Assembly: GCA_947624995.1 (NCBI GenBank)
Contig: CANQMS010000001.1
Span: forward strand, 157,067-221,066
Source: an uncultured Clostridia bacterium
GTDB taxonomy: Bacteria > Bacillota > Clostridia > Oscillospirales > CAG-272
DNA: 64,000 nt
Reading direction: 5' to 3'
Shown: positions 10,893-20,420 of the stretch, in pieces
Layout: each line of letters begins with the position of its first letter
How positions within the stretch are numbered: the first letter of the stretch is position 1
Position numbers and translations under genes: made by a program
The notes under the pieces: generated by a model
Seen by the model: only the letters and a program-made list of their open reading frames with translations
Databases searched by the model: none
Told to the model about the DNA's origin: nothing

Positions 10893-10906
10893 CGTTAATT
10901 ATAGCC

Positions 10907-12694
10907 TTATTTCTTGAGGTTCTCCTCGAGCTTTGCGAGCTCGTCGTACATCTCGGTCGGAACGTGGCTGCCGACCTGAGCGTAGAACTCCTTGATGTTC
11001 TCGACGTCTGCGAGCCAGGACTCTCTGTCTATTGTCAATAGGTCGCGGATCGTGTCGACCGTCACGCCGTCAAGCCCTTCGACATTGATGTCTTCCGGCT
11101 TCGGAACATAGCCGATAGGCGTTTCGACCGCGTCGACCTTGCCTTCGCAGCGAGCGAGGATCCAGAGCAGGACTCTCATGTTGTCGCCGAAGCCCGGCCA
11201 GATGAAGTTGCCGTTGTCATCGGTGCGGAACCAGTTGACGTGGAATATCTTCGGCTTGTTCGGGATGACCTTGCCCATCTCGAGCCAGTGTGCCCAGTAG
11301 TCGCCCATGTTGTAGCCGACGAACGGACGCATCGCCATCGGGTCGCGGCGGACAACGCCGATCGCGCCTGCTGCCGCAGCCGTCGTCTCGGATGCCATGA
11401 TGGAGCCGACGAACGTGCCGTGCTGCCAGTCGCGGGACTCGTAAACGAGCGGTGCCGTCTTCGCGCGGCGACCGCCGAAGATGATCGCGGAAACGGGAAC
11501 GCCCTTCATCGTGTTGAACTCGGAAGAGAGGCACGGGCAGTTCTTTGCGGACGCCGTGAAGCGTGAGTTCGGATGAGCGCCGGACGTGTTGATCTTGTCG
11601 TTCTTGTCGTAGGTCCTGTAATCCCACGGCTCGCCCTTCCAGTTGATGGCGTTCTTCGGCGGGTTGTTGTCAAGCCCTTCCCACCATACCGTGTTGTTGT
11701 CGACGTCGTAGCAGACGTTTGTGAAGATCGTGTCGCGCTTCGTCGTTGCAAGCGCGTTCGGATTGGATTTTTCGTTCGTGCCGGGGGCAACGCCGAAGAA
11801 GCCGTTCTCGGGGTTGACGGCGTAAAGCCTGCCGTCTCCCTTGTTCACTCTGAGCCAAGCGATATCGTCGCCGACGGTCCAGACCTTGTAGCCCTGCTTT
11901 TTGTAGATTTCCGGCGGGATGAGCATTGCGAGGTTTGTCTTTCCGCATGCGGACGGGAACGCCGCCGTCACGTACTTGATCTCGCCGTTCGGATATTCGA
12001 CGCCGAGGATGAGCATGTGCTCAGCCATCCAGCCCTCTTTGCGCCCAAGGTAGGAAGCGATGCGGAGCGCAAAGCACTTCTTGCCGAGCAGGACGTTTCC
12101 GCCGTATGCCGAGTTGACGGACATGATCGTGTTGTCCTGCGGGAAGTGCGTGATATATCTGTTCTCCGGGTCGCAGTCTGCAACGGCGTGCAGACCCTTG
12201 ATGTAGTCGGGAGAATCGCCGAGGGAGTCGATAACATTCTTGCCGACTCTTGTCATAATGAGCATGTTGAGGACAACGTAGATGGAGTCCGTAAGCTCGA
12301 TGCCGATCTTCGCGAAGTCGGAGCCGACAACGCCCATCGAATAAGGAATGACGTACATCGTCTTGCCCTTCATCGCGCCGGTGTAGAGCTTTTTCAGCGT
12401 CGCGTACATCTCGTTCGGCTCGACCCAGTTGTTGATGTTGCCCGCCTCTTCCTTTGTGGGCGTGCAGATAAACGTCCTGCCCTCAACGCGCGCGACATCG
12501 TTTACGGCGGTGCGGTGCAGATAGCAGTTCGGCAGCAGCTCTTCATTGAGCTTGACGAGCTCGCCTGTGCTGCACGCCTCGGCGCGCAGCGCCTCCGCCT
12601 GCTCTTCGCTTCCGTCGATCCAGACGATCTTTTCGGGACGGCACATTTCAGCCATCTCATTGATCCAGTCGAGGACATACTTGTTGTTTGTCAT
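10907..12694 (-). CDS. pckG: Phosphoenolpyruvate carboxykinase (GTP)
   Basis: 595 aa; AAFPSACGKTNLAML kinase motif, HPNSRFTASAKNCPCLSSE, FGGRRA. Confidence 0.97.
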   Translation of the reverse strand: MTNNKYVLDWINEMAEMCRPEKIVWIDGSEEQAEALRAEACSTGELVKLNEELLPNCYLHRTAVNDVARVEGRTFICTPTKEEAGNINNWVEPNEMYATLKKLYTGAMKGKTMYVIPYSMGVVGSDFAKIGIELTDSIYVVLNMLIMTRVGKNVIDSLGDSPDYIKGLHAVADCDPENRYITHFPQDNTIMSVNSAYGGNVLLGKKCFALRIASYLGRKEGWMAEHMLILGVEYPNGEIKYVTAAFPSACGKTNLAMLIPPEIYKKQGYKVWTVGDDIAWLRVNKGDGRLYAVNPENGFFGVAPGTNEKSNPNALATTKRDTIFTNVCYDVDNNTVWWEGLDNNPPKNAINWKGEPWDYRTYDKNDKINTSGAHPNSRFTASAKNCPCLSSEFNTMKGVPVSAIIFGGRRAKTAPLVYESRDWQHGTFVGSIMASETTAAAAGAIGVVRRDPMAMRPFVGYNMGDYWAHWLEMGKVIPNKPKIFHVNWFRTDDNGNFIWPGFGDNMRVLLWILARCEGKVDAVETPIGYVPKPEDINVEGLDGVTVDTIRDLLTIDRESWLADVENIKEFYAQVGSHVPTEMYDELAKLEENLKK

Positions 12695-12858
12695 TTTATA
12701 TTCTCCTTTTTTAAATTAGGTATTTGCTTTATGCCAAATTCCACCTTTACAATTATATCCGATTTCATCCGAGATTTCAATAGAGAATCGAAGATTTTTC
12801 AAATCCTTCACACAAATATCACACAGTCGTAGGCTTAAAAATTTTCTTTCAAAAAATT

Positions 12859-12872
12859 CGAACAATTGTTTG
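12859..12872. promoter_or_regulatory. LexA (SOS) box, CGAACAATTGTTTG
   Basis: Matches Firmicutes consensus CGAACRNRYGTTYG closely; overlaps putative -35 TTGCAT (12870) of TTGCAT-N17-TAAAAT upstream of lexA. Confidence 0.85.
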
Positions 12873-12927
12873 CATTTTGGACCGACATGTGGTAAAATTA
12901 TAAAAAAAGAACGAAAGGCGAAAAAAA

Positions 12928-13539
12928 GTGCAGAAACAGCCGCTAACCGAAAAAGAACGCCTGATGTACGAATACATCTCCGAATCAATAAGAAGGAACG
13001 GTTATTCGCCGAGCGTCCGCGACATAATGACGCATCTCGGGATCAGGAGCACGTCTACGGTCCACACATATATCGGCAGGCTTGAGGAAAAAGGATATAT
13101 ATATAAGGACGGGAACAAGAGCCGCACTCTCCGCACGGTGGACGGCGAGCAGAGCGGCACCGTCCGCCTCCCCGTCATCGGCGACATCGCCGCCGGAACG
13201 CCTATTCTCGCCGCCGAGAGATTTGACGAGACGGACACCGTTGAGTTTTCCCTCACGCGCAATTACAAAAAGGACGAGCTCTTCGCGCTGCGCGTCAACG
13301 GCGAGAGCATGATCGAGGCGGGCATCCTCGACGGGGACATCATAATCGTCCACCGCACGCCGCACGCCGACAACGGCGACATCGTCGTCGCCATGGTTGA
13401 CGACAGCGCGACAGTCAAGCGCTTCTTCCGTGAGGACGGGCACTTCCGCCTTCAGCCGGAAAACAGCAAAATGGCGCCGATAATCGTCTCCGAGGTCGCC
13501 GTTCTCGGGCGTGTTGTCGCGTCCGTGAGATACTATTGA
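12928..13539 (+). CDS. lexA: SOS repressor LexA
   Basis: N-terminal wHTH (GYSPSVRDIMTHLGIRSTSTVHTYIGRLEEKGYI); S24 peptidase NGESMIEAGILDGD and VKRFF. Confidence 0.96.
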   Translation: MQKQPLTEKERLMYEYISESIRRNGYSPSVRDIMTHLGIRSTSTVHTYIGRLEEKGYIYKDGNKSRTLRTVDGEQSGTVRLPVIGDIAAGTPILAAERFDETDTVEFSLTRNYKKDELFALRVNGESMIEAGILDGDIIIVHRTPHADNGDIVVAMVDDSATVKRFFREDGHFRLQPENSKMAPIIVSEVAVLGRVVASVRYY

Positions 13540-13544
13540 GCCGT

Positions 13545-13940
13545 ATGAAGCGGGTTTTGCTTTGTTGCATCGTCGCGTTCGTGCTCGCCGCCTCCCTGCT
13601 CTCGTGCAGCACCGGCGGCAGGTCTGTCACGGTCGGGGACGAAGATGTCCCCGTATACGAGGCGGCGGGCGAGTTCTCGGAATCGTATCTTTCAGCCGTC
13701 ACGGCAACCGTTTCAGCCTCGGTCGGCGAGGTCGTACACGCGACGTTTGAATACTCACCCGATGCCGTCATGGTAACGTGCTACCCGCCGGACGGCGACC
13801 CGATTGAGGTCAGCTGCTCGCAGAACGCCTACAATCTCACGTTCGAGATCCCGGAAGTCTCCGGCGACTGCGGCTTCAACATCGGCTACACGATCGACGG
13901 CACCCTTTATAATCTCACCTTCAGACTGAATATAAAGTGA
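13545..13940 (+). CDS. Small lipoprotein of unknown function
   Basis: MKRVLLCCIVAFVLAASLLSCSTGG lipobox (LLSC); immediately 3' of lexA. Confidence 0.65.
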   Translation: MKRVLLCCIVAFVLAASLLSCSTGGRSVTVGDEDVPVYEAAGEFSESYLSAVTATVSASVGEVVHATFEYSPDAVMVTCYPPDGDPIEVSCSQNAYNLTFEIPEVSGDCGFNIGYTIDGTLYNLTFRLNIK

Positions 13941-13963
13941 TACATTGAAAGCTTTTCCATTAC

Positions 13964-13992
13964 AAAAGCGGTCCCTTCCGGGGACCGCTTTT
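13964..13992. terminator. Bidirectional rho-independent terminator
   Basis: AAAAGCGGTCCC-ttccg-GGGACCGCTTTT between convergent genes. Confidence 0.9.
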
Positions 13993-14046
13993 GCGCTGTT
14001 TATGTTCGTATAAATGTTTGACCGCAATGATGCAGACCATGCATAT

Positions 14047-15168
14047 TTACGCGGTTTCGGGGGTATTTTCCGTCTCCGTCTCGTCCGATACGTCCGCCTT
14101 TTCGAGCAGGAACATCAGCGTCTTATCCCAGAGAAGGCTCTCACGTATCGTGTCGGCTCCGTACTCTTCCTCGAATTTCTGCACGTCGTCGGCGCCGTTT
14201 TTCTCTGCGTAGTCGGCGAGCCCCTCCGCATATTCCTTGTCGGAAATGCTGATGCCCTCGCGCTCTATTATCATAGTGAGCACCATCTCCTCAAAGACGA
14301 GCTGCTGGCACTGCGTCTTTACGGCGGGCTCGAATTCCTCCATCGTCATATTGTACATCGCCTTTACGAGATCGTCGACGCTCATGTTGTACGCCTTTGC
14401 CGTCGACTCGAAATTCGCCATAGACTCTTTTACCCTCGCGTCGACGACGGCGTCCGGATACTTTATGACCTCGCTCTTCTCCATGATCTGCTTCCACACG
14501 GACGAAATCTCCTCAACGATAACCTGTTCGTCGGCATCCGCCTGGAGCTCCTCGAGGAGGTGCGCCTCGTATTCCGCGATCGTATCGTAATCCGTATGCT
14601 CGGCAACGAAGGCGTCCGTATAATCGGGCTGGATGTTGCGCTTTGCCGACTTGATCGTCCCGCTGAACGTAACTACGACGCCGCTCAGCTTCGGATTGTT
14701 CGTGTAATTGTCCGGGAATGTGATGTCGAACGAATACTGCTCGCCCGGATGGTAGCCGATGTAGCTCGCCTCAAAGCCGGGAATGTGGTTGCCGAGACCT
14801 ATCGCGAATGAGTCTGTATTGTCGTCCGTATTGGCGATCTCCTCGCCGTCCGTGAATCCGTCGTATTCGCCCTTCACACGGCCTACGTAAGTGACGCTTA
14901 TCTCGTCCTCGAGCTGGAGCACATCGTCCTCCTTGAGGTCGACCTTTTCGGCAAAGCCGTCGAGCATTTCGTCCACGGCTGCCTTTACGTCATCGTCGTC
15001 GACGACGATCACGGGTCTTACGATCTCGATGCCCTTGTATTCGCAAAGGTTCACGTATTTTTCGAGATCGTAGTCCGTCAGCTCCGTCGAATTCTCGGAG
15101 CACGCCGTCATAAACGCCGGAAGGCATACGGTCAGACACGCAAGGATCAACGCTAATATCTTTTTCAT
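14047..15168 (-). CDS. Secreted lipoprotein with FKBP PPIase and trigger-factor-like C-terminal domains
   Basis: Lipobox MTACSEN; FKBP-like FAIGLGNHIPGFEASYIGYHPGEQYSFDITFPDNY; start set at ATG 15168 rather than 15459. Confidence 0.85.
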   Translation of the reverse strand: MKKILALILACLTVCLPAFMTACSENSTELTDYDLEKYVNLCEYKGIEIVRPVIVVDDDDVKAAVDEMLDGFAEKVDLKEDDVLQLEDEISVTYVGRVKGEYDGFTDGEEIANTDDNTDSFAIGLGNHIPGFEASYIGYHPGEQYSFDITFPDNYTNNPKLSGVVVTFSGTIKSAKRNIQPDYTDAFVAEHTDYDTIAEYEAHLLEELQADADEQVIVEEISSVWKQIMEKSEVIKYPDAVVDARVKESMANFESTAKAYNMSVDDLVKAMYNMTMEEFEPAVKTQCQQLVFEEMVLTMIIEREGISISDKEYAEGLADYAEKNGADDVQKFEEEYGADTIRESLLWDKTLMFLLEKADVSDETETENTPETA

Positions 15169-15350
15169 CGCAGACTCTCTCTTTTCGGTATGGTTAGATG
15201 CGGGAATACTGACTAAGTATACCACAACGTATAGTATACCACAAAATTCCGCGATGTCAAATACATATTTTCGATTCCGGCGCAAATCTTTCGTTTTTTG
15301 TTCAAAATTACGCCCGACCGAAAATTTCTCCGCTTTCCTCATTTTACCGC

Positions 15351-15379
15351 TTGACAGGATCGCACGGGTGCGGTATACT
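15351..15379 (+). promoter_or_regulatory. Sigma-A-type promoter TTGACA-N17-TATACT of the Y-family polymerase gene
   Basis: Read directly; spacer exactly 17 nt; LexA box 7 nt downstream. Confidence 0.85.
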
Positions 15380-15386
15380 ATATTTA

Positions 15387-15400
15387 CGAACATTTGTTCG
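15387..15400. promoter_or_regulatory. LexA (SOS) box, CGAACATTTGTTCG
   Basis: Consensus Firmicutes SOS box at the expected transcription start of the polymerase gene. Confidence 0.93.
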
Positions 15401-15424
15401 GTATATCGAAAAGGAGCACCCGGA

Positions 15425-16822
15425 ATGAAGGAGCGGTCATATCTCGCGATCGACCTCAAGAGCTTTTACGCATCAGTCGAATGTATCGAGCGCGGGCTCG
15501 ACCCGCTGACGGCAAAACTCGCCGTCGCGGACCCGGAGCGCACGGAGAAAACGATCTGCCTTGCCGTGTCGCCGGCGCTGAAGGCGTACGGCATCCCGGG
15601 ACGGTGCCGCCTATTTGAGCTTGAGGAGCGCCTGCGCGAGATTTTGCGCACGACGGGAGAGCGTGTGACATACATCGTTGCCCCGCCGCAGATGAGACAC
15701 TATATCGACGTCTCTCGGGAGATAAACGAAATATACAAAAAATACGTCAGCGAGGAAGACATGCACGTCTACTCGATAGACGAGGTATTTATCGACGCCA
15801 CCGACTATCTTCTTTACAGGCATATGACGCCGCGGCAGTTCGCCTCCGCGATCGTGCGGGACGTGCTTGCCTCGACCGGTATAACGGCGACGGTCGGCAT
15901 CGGCACAAACCTGTATCTTGCAAAGATCGCGATGGACATCGTCGCAAAGCACGCGCCGCCGGACGCGTACGGCGTCCGCATAGCGGAGCTCGACGAACAG
16001 GAGTACCGTTCGCTGCTGTGGGACCACGTCCCTCTCACCGACTTCTGGCGGATCGGTCCCGGGACAAGGCGCAGGCTCGAGAGCCACGGGATGTTCACGA
16101 TGGGAGACGTCGCGCGGACCTCGGTCTGCAATGAAGACAGGCTGTATAAGCTGTTCGGCGTCGACGCCGAGATCCTCATAGACCACGCGTGGGGATATGA
16201 GCCGTGTACGATACGTGACATCAGATCGTATGCACCGTCCGCACATTCGATCTTTTCGGGGCAGGTGCTGCCGCGGGAATATACGTTTGCGGAGTGCAGA
16301 ACGGTCCTCCGCGAGATGGCGGACGCGCTGGCGCTCGATCTCGTCAGCCGCGGACTTTCGACGGACACACTCACGCTCGACATCGGATACGGCAAGATTC
16401 CGTCCGGATATGTCGGAAAAACGGTCTCCGACGCTTACGGCAGGGCCGTGCCCGCACCTGCGCACGGCACCGCAAGCATCGGCACGCACACCTCATCATC
16501 AAGGCGCATTACCGAAGCTCTGCTCGCGGTATATGACAGAATTGCGGACCGGAGCGCTTCCGTGCGCCGAATCAGCATCGCCGCCTGCGGAGTGCTCTCG
16601 CCGTCCTGCGAGCAGCTCGACTTGTTTTCGGACCCGACGGCTCTGTCAAGGGAGAGGGACATGCAGCGCGCCATGCTCATGATTCGCGGAAAATACGGAA
16701 AAAACGCCGTTCTGCGCGGTACGAGCCTTTCCGAGTGCGCGACGGGGGCTGAGCGGAACGTCCAGATCGGCGGGCACAGCGCCGAGCGCCGCCGGGGAAA
16801 AGGAGGACTGCTTTATGAATGA
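15425..16822 (+). CDS. Y-family DNA polymerase (DinB/UmuC/UvrX-like)
   Basis: YLAIDLKSFYASVECIERGLDPL, VYSIDEVFIDATDYL, TVGIGTNLYLAKIAMD; LexA box upstream. Confidence 0.92.
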   Translation: MKERSYLAIDLKSFYASVECIERGLDPLTAKLAVADPERTEKTICLAVSPALKAYGIPGRCRLFELEERLREILRTTGERVTYIVAPPQMRHYIDVSREINEIYKKYVSEEDMHVYSIDEVFIDATDYLLYRHMTPRQFASAIVRDVLASTGITATVGIGTNLYLAKIAMDIVAKHAPPDAYGVRIAELDEQEYRSLLWDHVPLTDFWRIGPGTRRRLESHGMFTMGDVARTSVCNEDRLYKLFGVDAEILIDHAWGYEPCTIRDIRSYAPSAHSIFSGQVLPREYTFAECRTVLREMADALALDLVSRGLSTDTLTLDIGYGKIPSGYVGKTVSDAYGRAVPAPAHGTASIGTHTSSSRRITEALLAVYDRIADRSASVRRISIAACGVLSPSCEQLDLFSDPTALSRERDMQRAMLMIRGKYGKNAVLRGTSLSECATGAERNVQIGGHSAERRRGKGGLLYE

Positions 16823-17015
16823 GAGGACGCGCGGATTGTGTGCCAAATACGCCGACATTATATCGCTGCCCCGCCCCGTTACCGACCGCCGCCGCATGCC
16901 CGCCTCCGAGCGCGCGAAGATCTTCGCGCCGTTCGCCGCGCTCGGGGACCTCTCGGCGCCGTCGGACGAAAAAGCCGCGCCCGATCCCGGGCATGGCGGG
17001 CGCCGCATCGTATAA
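16815..17015 (+). CDS. Short YolD-like family protein
   Basis: KYADIISLPRPVTDRRRMPASERAKIFAPFAAL resembles the YolD-like N-terminal motif (DIIxLPxPVSxxxxxMSxxxRAAQFAPFAAL); overlaps the polymerase gene end. Confidence 0.75.
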   Translation: MNERTRGLCAKYADIISLPRPVTDRRRMPASERAKIFAPFAALGDLSAPSDEKAAPDPGHGGRRIV

Positions 17016-17019
17016 AATG

Positions 17020-17047
17020 CCGCCGGCAGCCCCTCGGCTGCCGGCGG
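17020..17047. terminator. Rho-independent terminator-like hairpin
   Basis: CCGCCGGCAGCC-cctc-GGCTGCCGGCGG between convergent genes. Confidence 0.75.
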
Positions 17048-17055
17048 CGGTGATT

Positions 17056-19998
17056 TTACTTCTTTATCCATTTATCGAGCATTTCCATCAGCTTTGCGAC
17101 CTCGACGGGCTTGGCTATATGGTCGTTCATCCCGGCGGCGTGCGCCTGCCAGATGTCGTCCGAGAAAGCGTTCGCCGTCATGGCGATTATCGGGATCTCG
17201 GAGGCATCGCTCCGGTCGAGCGCGCGTATGCCGCGAGCGGCATCATAGCCATCCATGACCGGCATCTGTATGTCCATGAAGATGAGGTCGTAATACCCAA
17301 GCGGGCTGTCACTTACCATATCGACCGCGACCTTACCGTTCGGAGCGTCGTCGATCACGGCGTCCGTAACGGACAGAAGCTCCTTCGCTATCTCCATGTT
17401 CAGCTCGTTGTCCTCGACAAGCAGTATATGCTTGCCGCTGTATTTTCCCTCCTCCGCAGGCCCTGTCGGCAGGTTCTCGGACGCATCGCCGGAGAGGACG
17501 GATTTGAGCGCGAAAATGAGGCGCGAGCGGAACAGAGGCTTTTCTATAAACGCCTGTATTCCGGCATTCCTTGCCTCCGTCTCGACGTCTGTCCAGTCGT
17601 ATGCGGAGAGGATTATGATCGGCACCCCGTCTCCGATGTGTTCCCTGATCTTTCTCGCGGTCTCGACCCCGTCCATGCCCGGCATCTTCCAGTCGAGGAT
17701 GACGGCGGCAAAATCGCTGCCGCTCTCGTGAGCGGCGACGGTGCGCTCCACGGCTTCTTCCCCGGAGAGCACCCATTCCGGATTCATTTTTATGCTTTCG
17801 AGAATCTCGCAGGCGGTCACGCAGCAGTCCCTGTCGTCATCGGCGACGAGGACATGCAGGTCGCAGAGCTCCTCTATGTCAGCGGTGTCACTGTTCTGTA
17901 GCGCAAGCGGGAGCTGAACCGTAAATTTCGAGCCCACGCCGAGCTTGCTCTCGACGCTTATATCCCCGTTCATCATGCGGATTATATTCTGCGTTATCGA
18001 CATTCCGAGTCCCGTGCCCTCGATCTTCTGACTGATCGACTGCTTGGAGCGGCTGAACGGATCGAATATGGTTTTTACGAAATCCTCGTCCATGCCCATG
18101 CCCGTGTCCTCGCAGACGAACTCAAAGCTCGCTGTCCCATAGCTGTGCGACGGGCACTCCCGTATGGTGAACGTTATTGTTCCGCCCTCGGGTGTGAATT
18201 TTACGGCGTTGCCGAGGATGTTGACGAAGATCTGGCGCAGGCGCAGCGTATCGCCGATAACGTCTTCGTGTACTATATCGTTGATGTGAACGCGCAGCTC
18301 CTGATTTTTGCTGCTGACCTGGCTCTTTATGATCGTGACTATGCTCTCGACCATGTCCGCCATGTTGAACGGCTCCTCGGAGAGGGAGACCTTGCCGCTC
18401 TCGATCTTCGACATGTCGAGCACGTCGTTGATGAGCGCCAAAAGGTGCCTGCTCGAGATCGTTATCTTCCCAAGGCAGTCTGTCAGACGCTCCTTGTCGT
18501 CAAGATGCATCGCCGCGACAGCGGTCATGCCCATGATGGCGTTCATCGGTGTGCGGATATCGTGCGACATCCTGGCGAGGAAGTCGGACTTTGCCCTGTT
18601 CGCAGCCTCTGCCGCCTCGGATGTATTTTTGAGGGCGAGTCTTATCTCCTGCTCGCGCTCTTTCAGCGCCGTGACATCCTGAATCGCGTAGAGCACGTTC
18701 ACGGGAACTCCGTCGCGGCGGTGCAGGCAGAGTATCGAGATATTTTCCCAGCGCCTGCCGTTCATGTCGATCTCGTATTCAAACCTCAGATACGGCACAT
18801 CCTCCGTCAGATGCTCGCGAACATATTCGGGACCTATGACGACGCTCATCTTTTCGGAATCTTTTTCATCTATATATTTAGTGTCAAGGAATGCGATGAG
18901 ATCCGAATATTTCCCGCTCTCCGGCGCTCCGCCCTTCTTGTCCTCGAGATACTCATACGTATCGTTTTCGAAATCGACAAGCGCAAACCGTGTGAAAAGA
19001 CCGGTGACCGCGTCGACGATGCCGGACATTTCCTGTTTTTCGGAGACGAGCACGCGCTTCTGCCGGCGGTTCTTGACGATAATATATACAAGATACAGCA
19101 CGAAGACGAGGATCAAATTTACCTCGAGCCGGATTCCCGCCGAATTGGCATCCCGCGTCATCATGTCGGTCACGGAGGAAGGAAAGCTCTGGACAACGAC
19201 CCAGTCGCCGCCCTCGAGAGCGGTTATGTACGCGCTGCCGGCGCCGCTTTTGCCCCTGTAGTTGAAGCTGTTGAAGTCAATGTCGTTTTTGTCGTCGAGC
19301 GCGTCCTCGAATTTGCGCATGTCCTCGGGGGACAGAACGTCGTTTTCCGAGAAGAAGTCGAGAAGGTTTCCGGCGTCGGTGCCGCCGATCGAAACTATTA
19401 TGTCACCGTTTCTTTCGACCAGATACGTGCTGCCGCGGATCCCGAAATAATCCGCAGTGAGCATTCCTTCTATCGTATCTCCGCGAAGTATGCAGCTCAG
19501 AACGCCGATGATCTCCCCATCATAGTGGAACGGCTCGTAAAAAATGAGCAGCGTCTCGTTCGTTATGCGCGAATTGCGCACAATGCATCTCCCGCTTTTT
19601 CCCTGCATTCCGAGCTGAAAATATTCGCGGTCGGAAAGGTCCGCGGTCTGCCCGTCCGCCGTGAGGTCGATACCGTCGGCGGAGATAAACTCGACATAGT
19701 CGAAAGTTGAATTGGAAATCATGTCGCGGAGAAGCTCCGCGTCGACCTCCGGCGAGGTCATAACGGGCTCGTAAAGATGCGCGATCAGCGCGGCGTTTCT
19801 TTCGGACGCAGATATAATGTCGTTCATTCTGTCTGCGGTCTGAGTCGCGGCAGTTTTGATAAAACTGTTGTTCTGCTCTATGATGCGGGCATTGTTGTCC
19901 CTCGTGAACGTCAGAAACGAAACGGCAAGGAACAGGATAACAACAATGACCGCCGCAACATGCAGGATCGCTCCGCGGTTTTCGCTTTTTTCTTTCAT
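17056..19998 (-). CDS. Hybrid sensor histidine kinase (extracellular Cache-like, PAS, HisKA, HATPase, REC-REC)
   Basis: FLARMSHDIRTPMNAIMGM, GTGLGMSITQNII, ILDWKMPGMDG and IFMDIQMPVMDG receiver motifs. Confidence 0.95.
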   Translation of the reverse strand: MKEKSENRGAILHVAAVIVVILFLAVSFLTFTRDNNARIIEQNNSFIKTAATQTADRMNDIISASERNAALIAHLYEPVMTSPEVDAELLRDMISNSTFDYVEFISADGIDLTADGQTADLSDREYFQLGMQGKSGRCIVRNSRITNETLLIFYEPFHYDGEIIGVLSCILRGDTIEGMLTADYFGIRGSTYLVERNGDIIVSIGGTDAGNLLDFFSENDVLSPEDMRKFEDALDDKNDIDFNSFNYRGKSGAGSAYITALEGGDWVVVQSFPSSVTDMMTRDANSAGIRLEVNLILVFVLYLVYIIVKNRRQKRVLVSEKQEMSGIVDAVTGLFTRFALVDFENDTYEYLEDKKGGAPESGKYSDLIAFLDTKYIDEKDSEKMSVVIGPEYVREHLTEDVPYLRFEYEIDMNGRRWENISILCLHRRDGVPVNVLYAIQDVTALKEREQEIRLALKNTSEAAEAANRAKSDFLARMSHDIRTPMNAIMGMTAVAAMHLDDKERLTDCLGKITISSRHLLALINDVLDMSKIESGKVSLSEEPFNMADMVESIVTIIKSQVSSKNQELRVHINDIVHEDVIGDTLRLRQIFVNILGNAVKFTPEGGTITFTIRECPSHSYGTASFEFVCEDTGMGMDEDFVKTIFDPFSRSKQSISQKIEGTGLGMSITQNIIRMMNGDISVESKLGVGSKFTVQLPLALQNSDTADIEELCDLHVLVADDDRDCCVTACEILESIKMNPEWVLSGEEAVERTVAAHESGSDFAAVILDWKMPGMDGVETARKIREHIGDGVPIIILSAYDWTDVETEARNAGIQAFIEKPLFRSRLIFALKSVLSGDASENLPTGPAEEGKYSGKHILLVEDNELNMEIAKELLSVTDAVIDDAPNGKVAVDMVSDSPLGYYDLIFMDIQMPVMDGYDAARGIRALDRSDASEIPIIAMTANAFSDDIWQAHAAGMNDHIAKPVEVAKLMEMLDKWIKK

Positions 19999-20048
19999 TT
20001 TCGAACTGCTTTCTCCGAAATCGTTTTAAATCTGCCGGAGCGCTCGGC

Positions 20049-20420
20049 TCAGGCGCCGAGCTCGCTTTCAAAGGCGCGGATCGCGTCCGCCGTCATCCTG
20101 TAGTCGTCGATCACCCTGCGGAGCAGCTCTTCGGACTGCGGAGACGGGCTGCCGCCGCGGAGAGATTCCGTCAGCTCGGAGCTCGATTCCATCAGCTTTG
20201 TGAAGCTCAGATTCTGGCACATACCCTTGATCGTGTGCGAGGCGCGGAACGCGTCCTCGTAATTTCCCGCCGCAAAAGAGCTGCACAGAAGGTCAAAGCT
20301 CTTGTCGTCGAGAAATTTCAGCACGAATTTCTGAACGAGCCGCTCGCTGCGGAGCCTGCCCAGAACGTCGTTGTAATCGGCTCCCATTGTCGCATAGCAT
20401 GTTTCGAGTGTCATCGTCAT
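20049..20420 (-). CDS. Hpt phosphotransfer domain protein
   Basis: AFRASHTIKGMCQNLSF Hpt His motif; small stand-alone protein between a hybrid kinase and a REC protein. Confidence 0.88.
   Translation of the reverse strand: MTMTLETCYATMGADYNDVLGRLRSERLVQKFVLKFLDDKSFDLLCSSFAAGNYEDAFRASHTIKGMCQNLSFTKLMESSSELTESLRGGSPSPQSEELLRRVIDDYRMTADAIRAFESELGA

Larger units (their letters stand above)
10629..10893. repeat. Structured intergenic element with arm-like inverted repeats
   Basis: AACTTTTTATGGAG (10685-10698) pairs with CTCCATAAAAAGTT (10839-10852); both arms carry terminator-like hairpins; internal IR TAACCGCGC-AAA-GCGCGGTTA (10724-10744). Confidence 0.7.

Noticed and set aside
10647-10898. 83-aa ORF MKEFLPPAPPIIITFYGVTFSPHQKN...
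   Set aside because: Lies within the structured inverted-repeat element; reads through hairpins and looks like an artefactual translation of an intergenic repeat.
11573-12832. 419-aa plus-strand ORF antisense to pckG
   Set aside because: Frame-shadow of a high-GC conserved gene; sequence is low-complexity Arg/Val/Asp-rich with no motif, while the minus strand encodes unmistakable PckG.
18145-19710. 521-aa plus-strand ORF
   Set aside because: Antisense shadow of the hybrid histidine kinase; composition typical of spurious GC-rich antisense frames.
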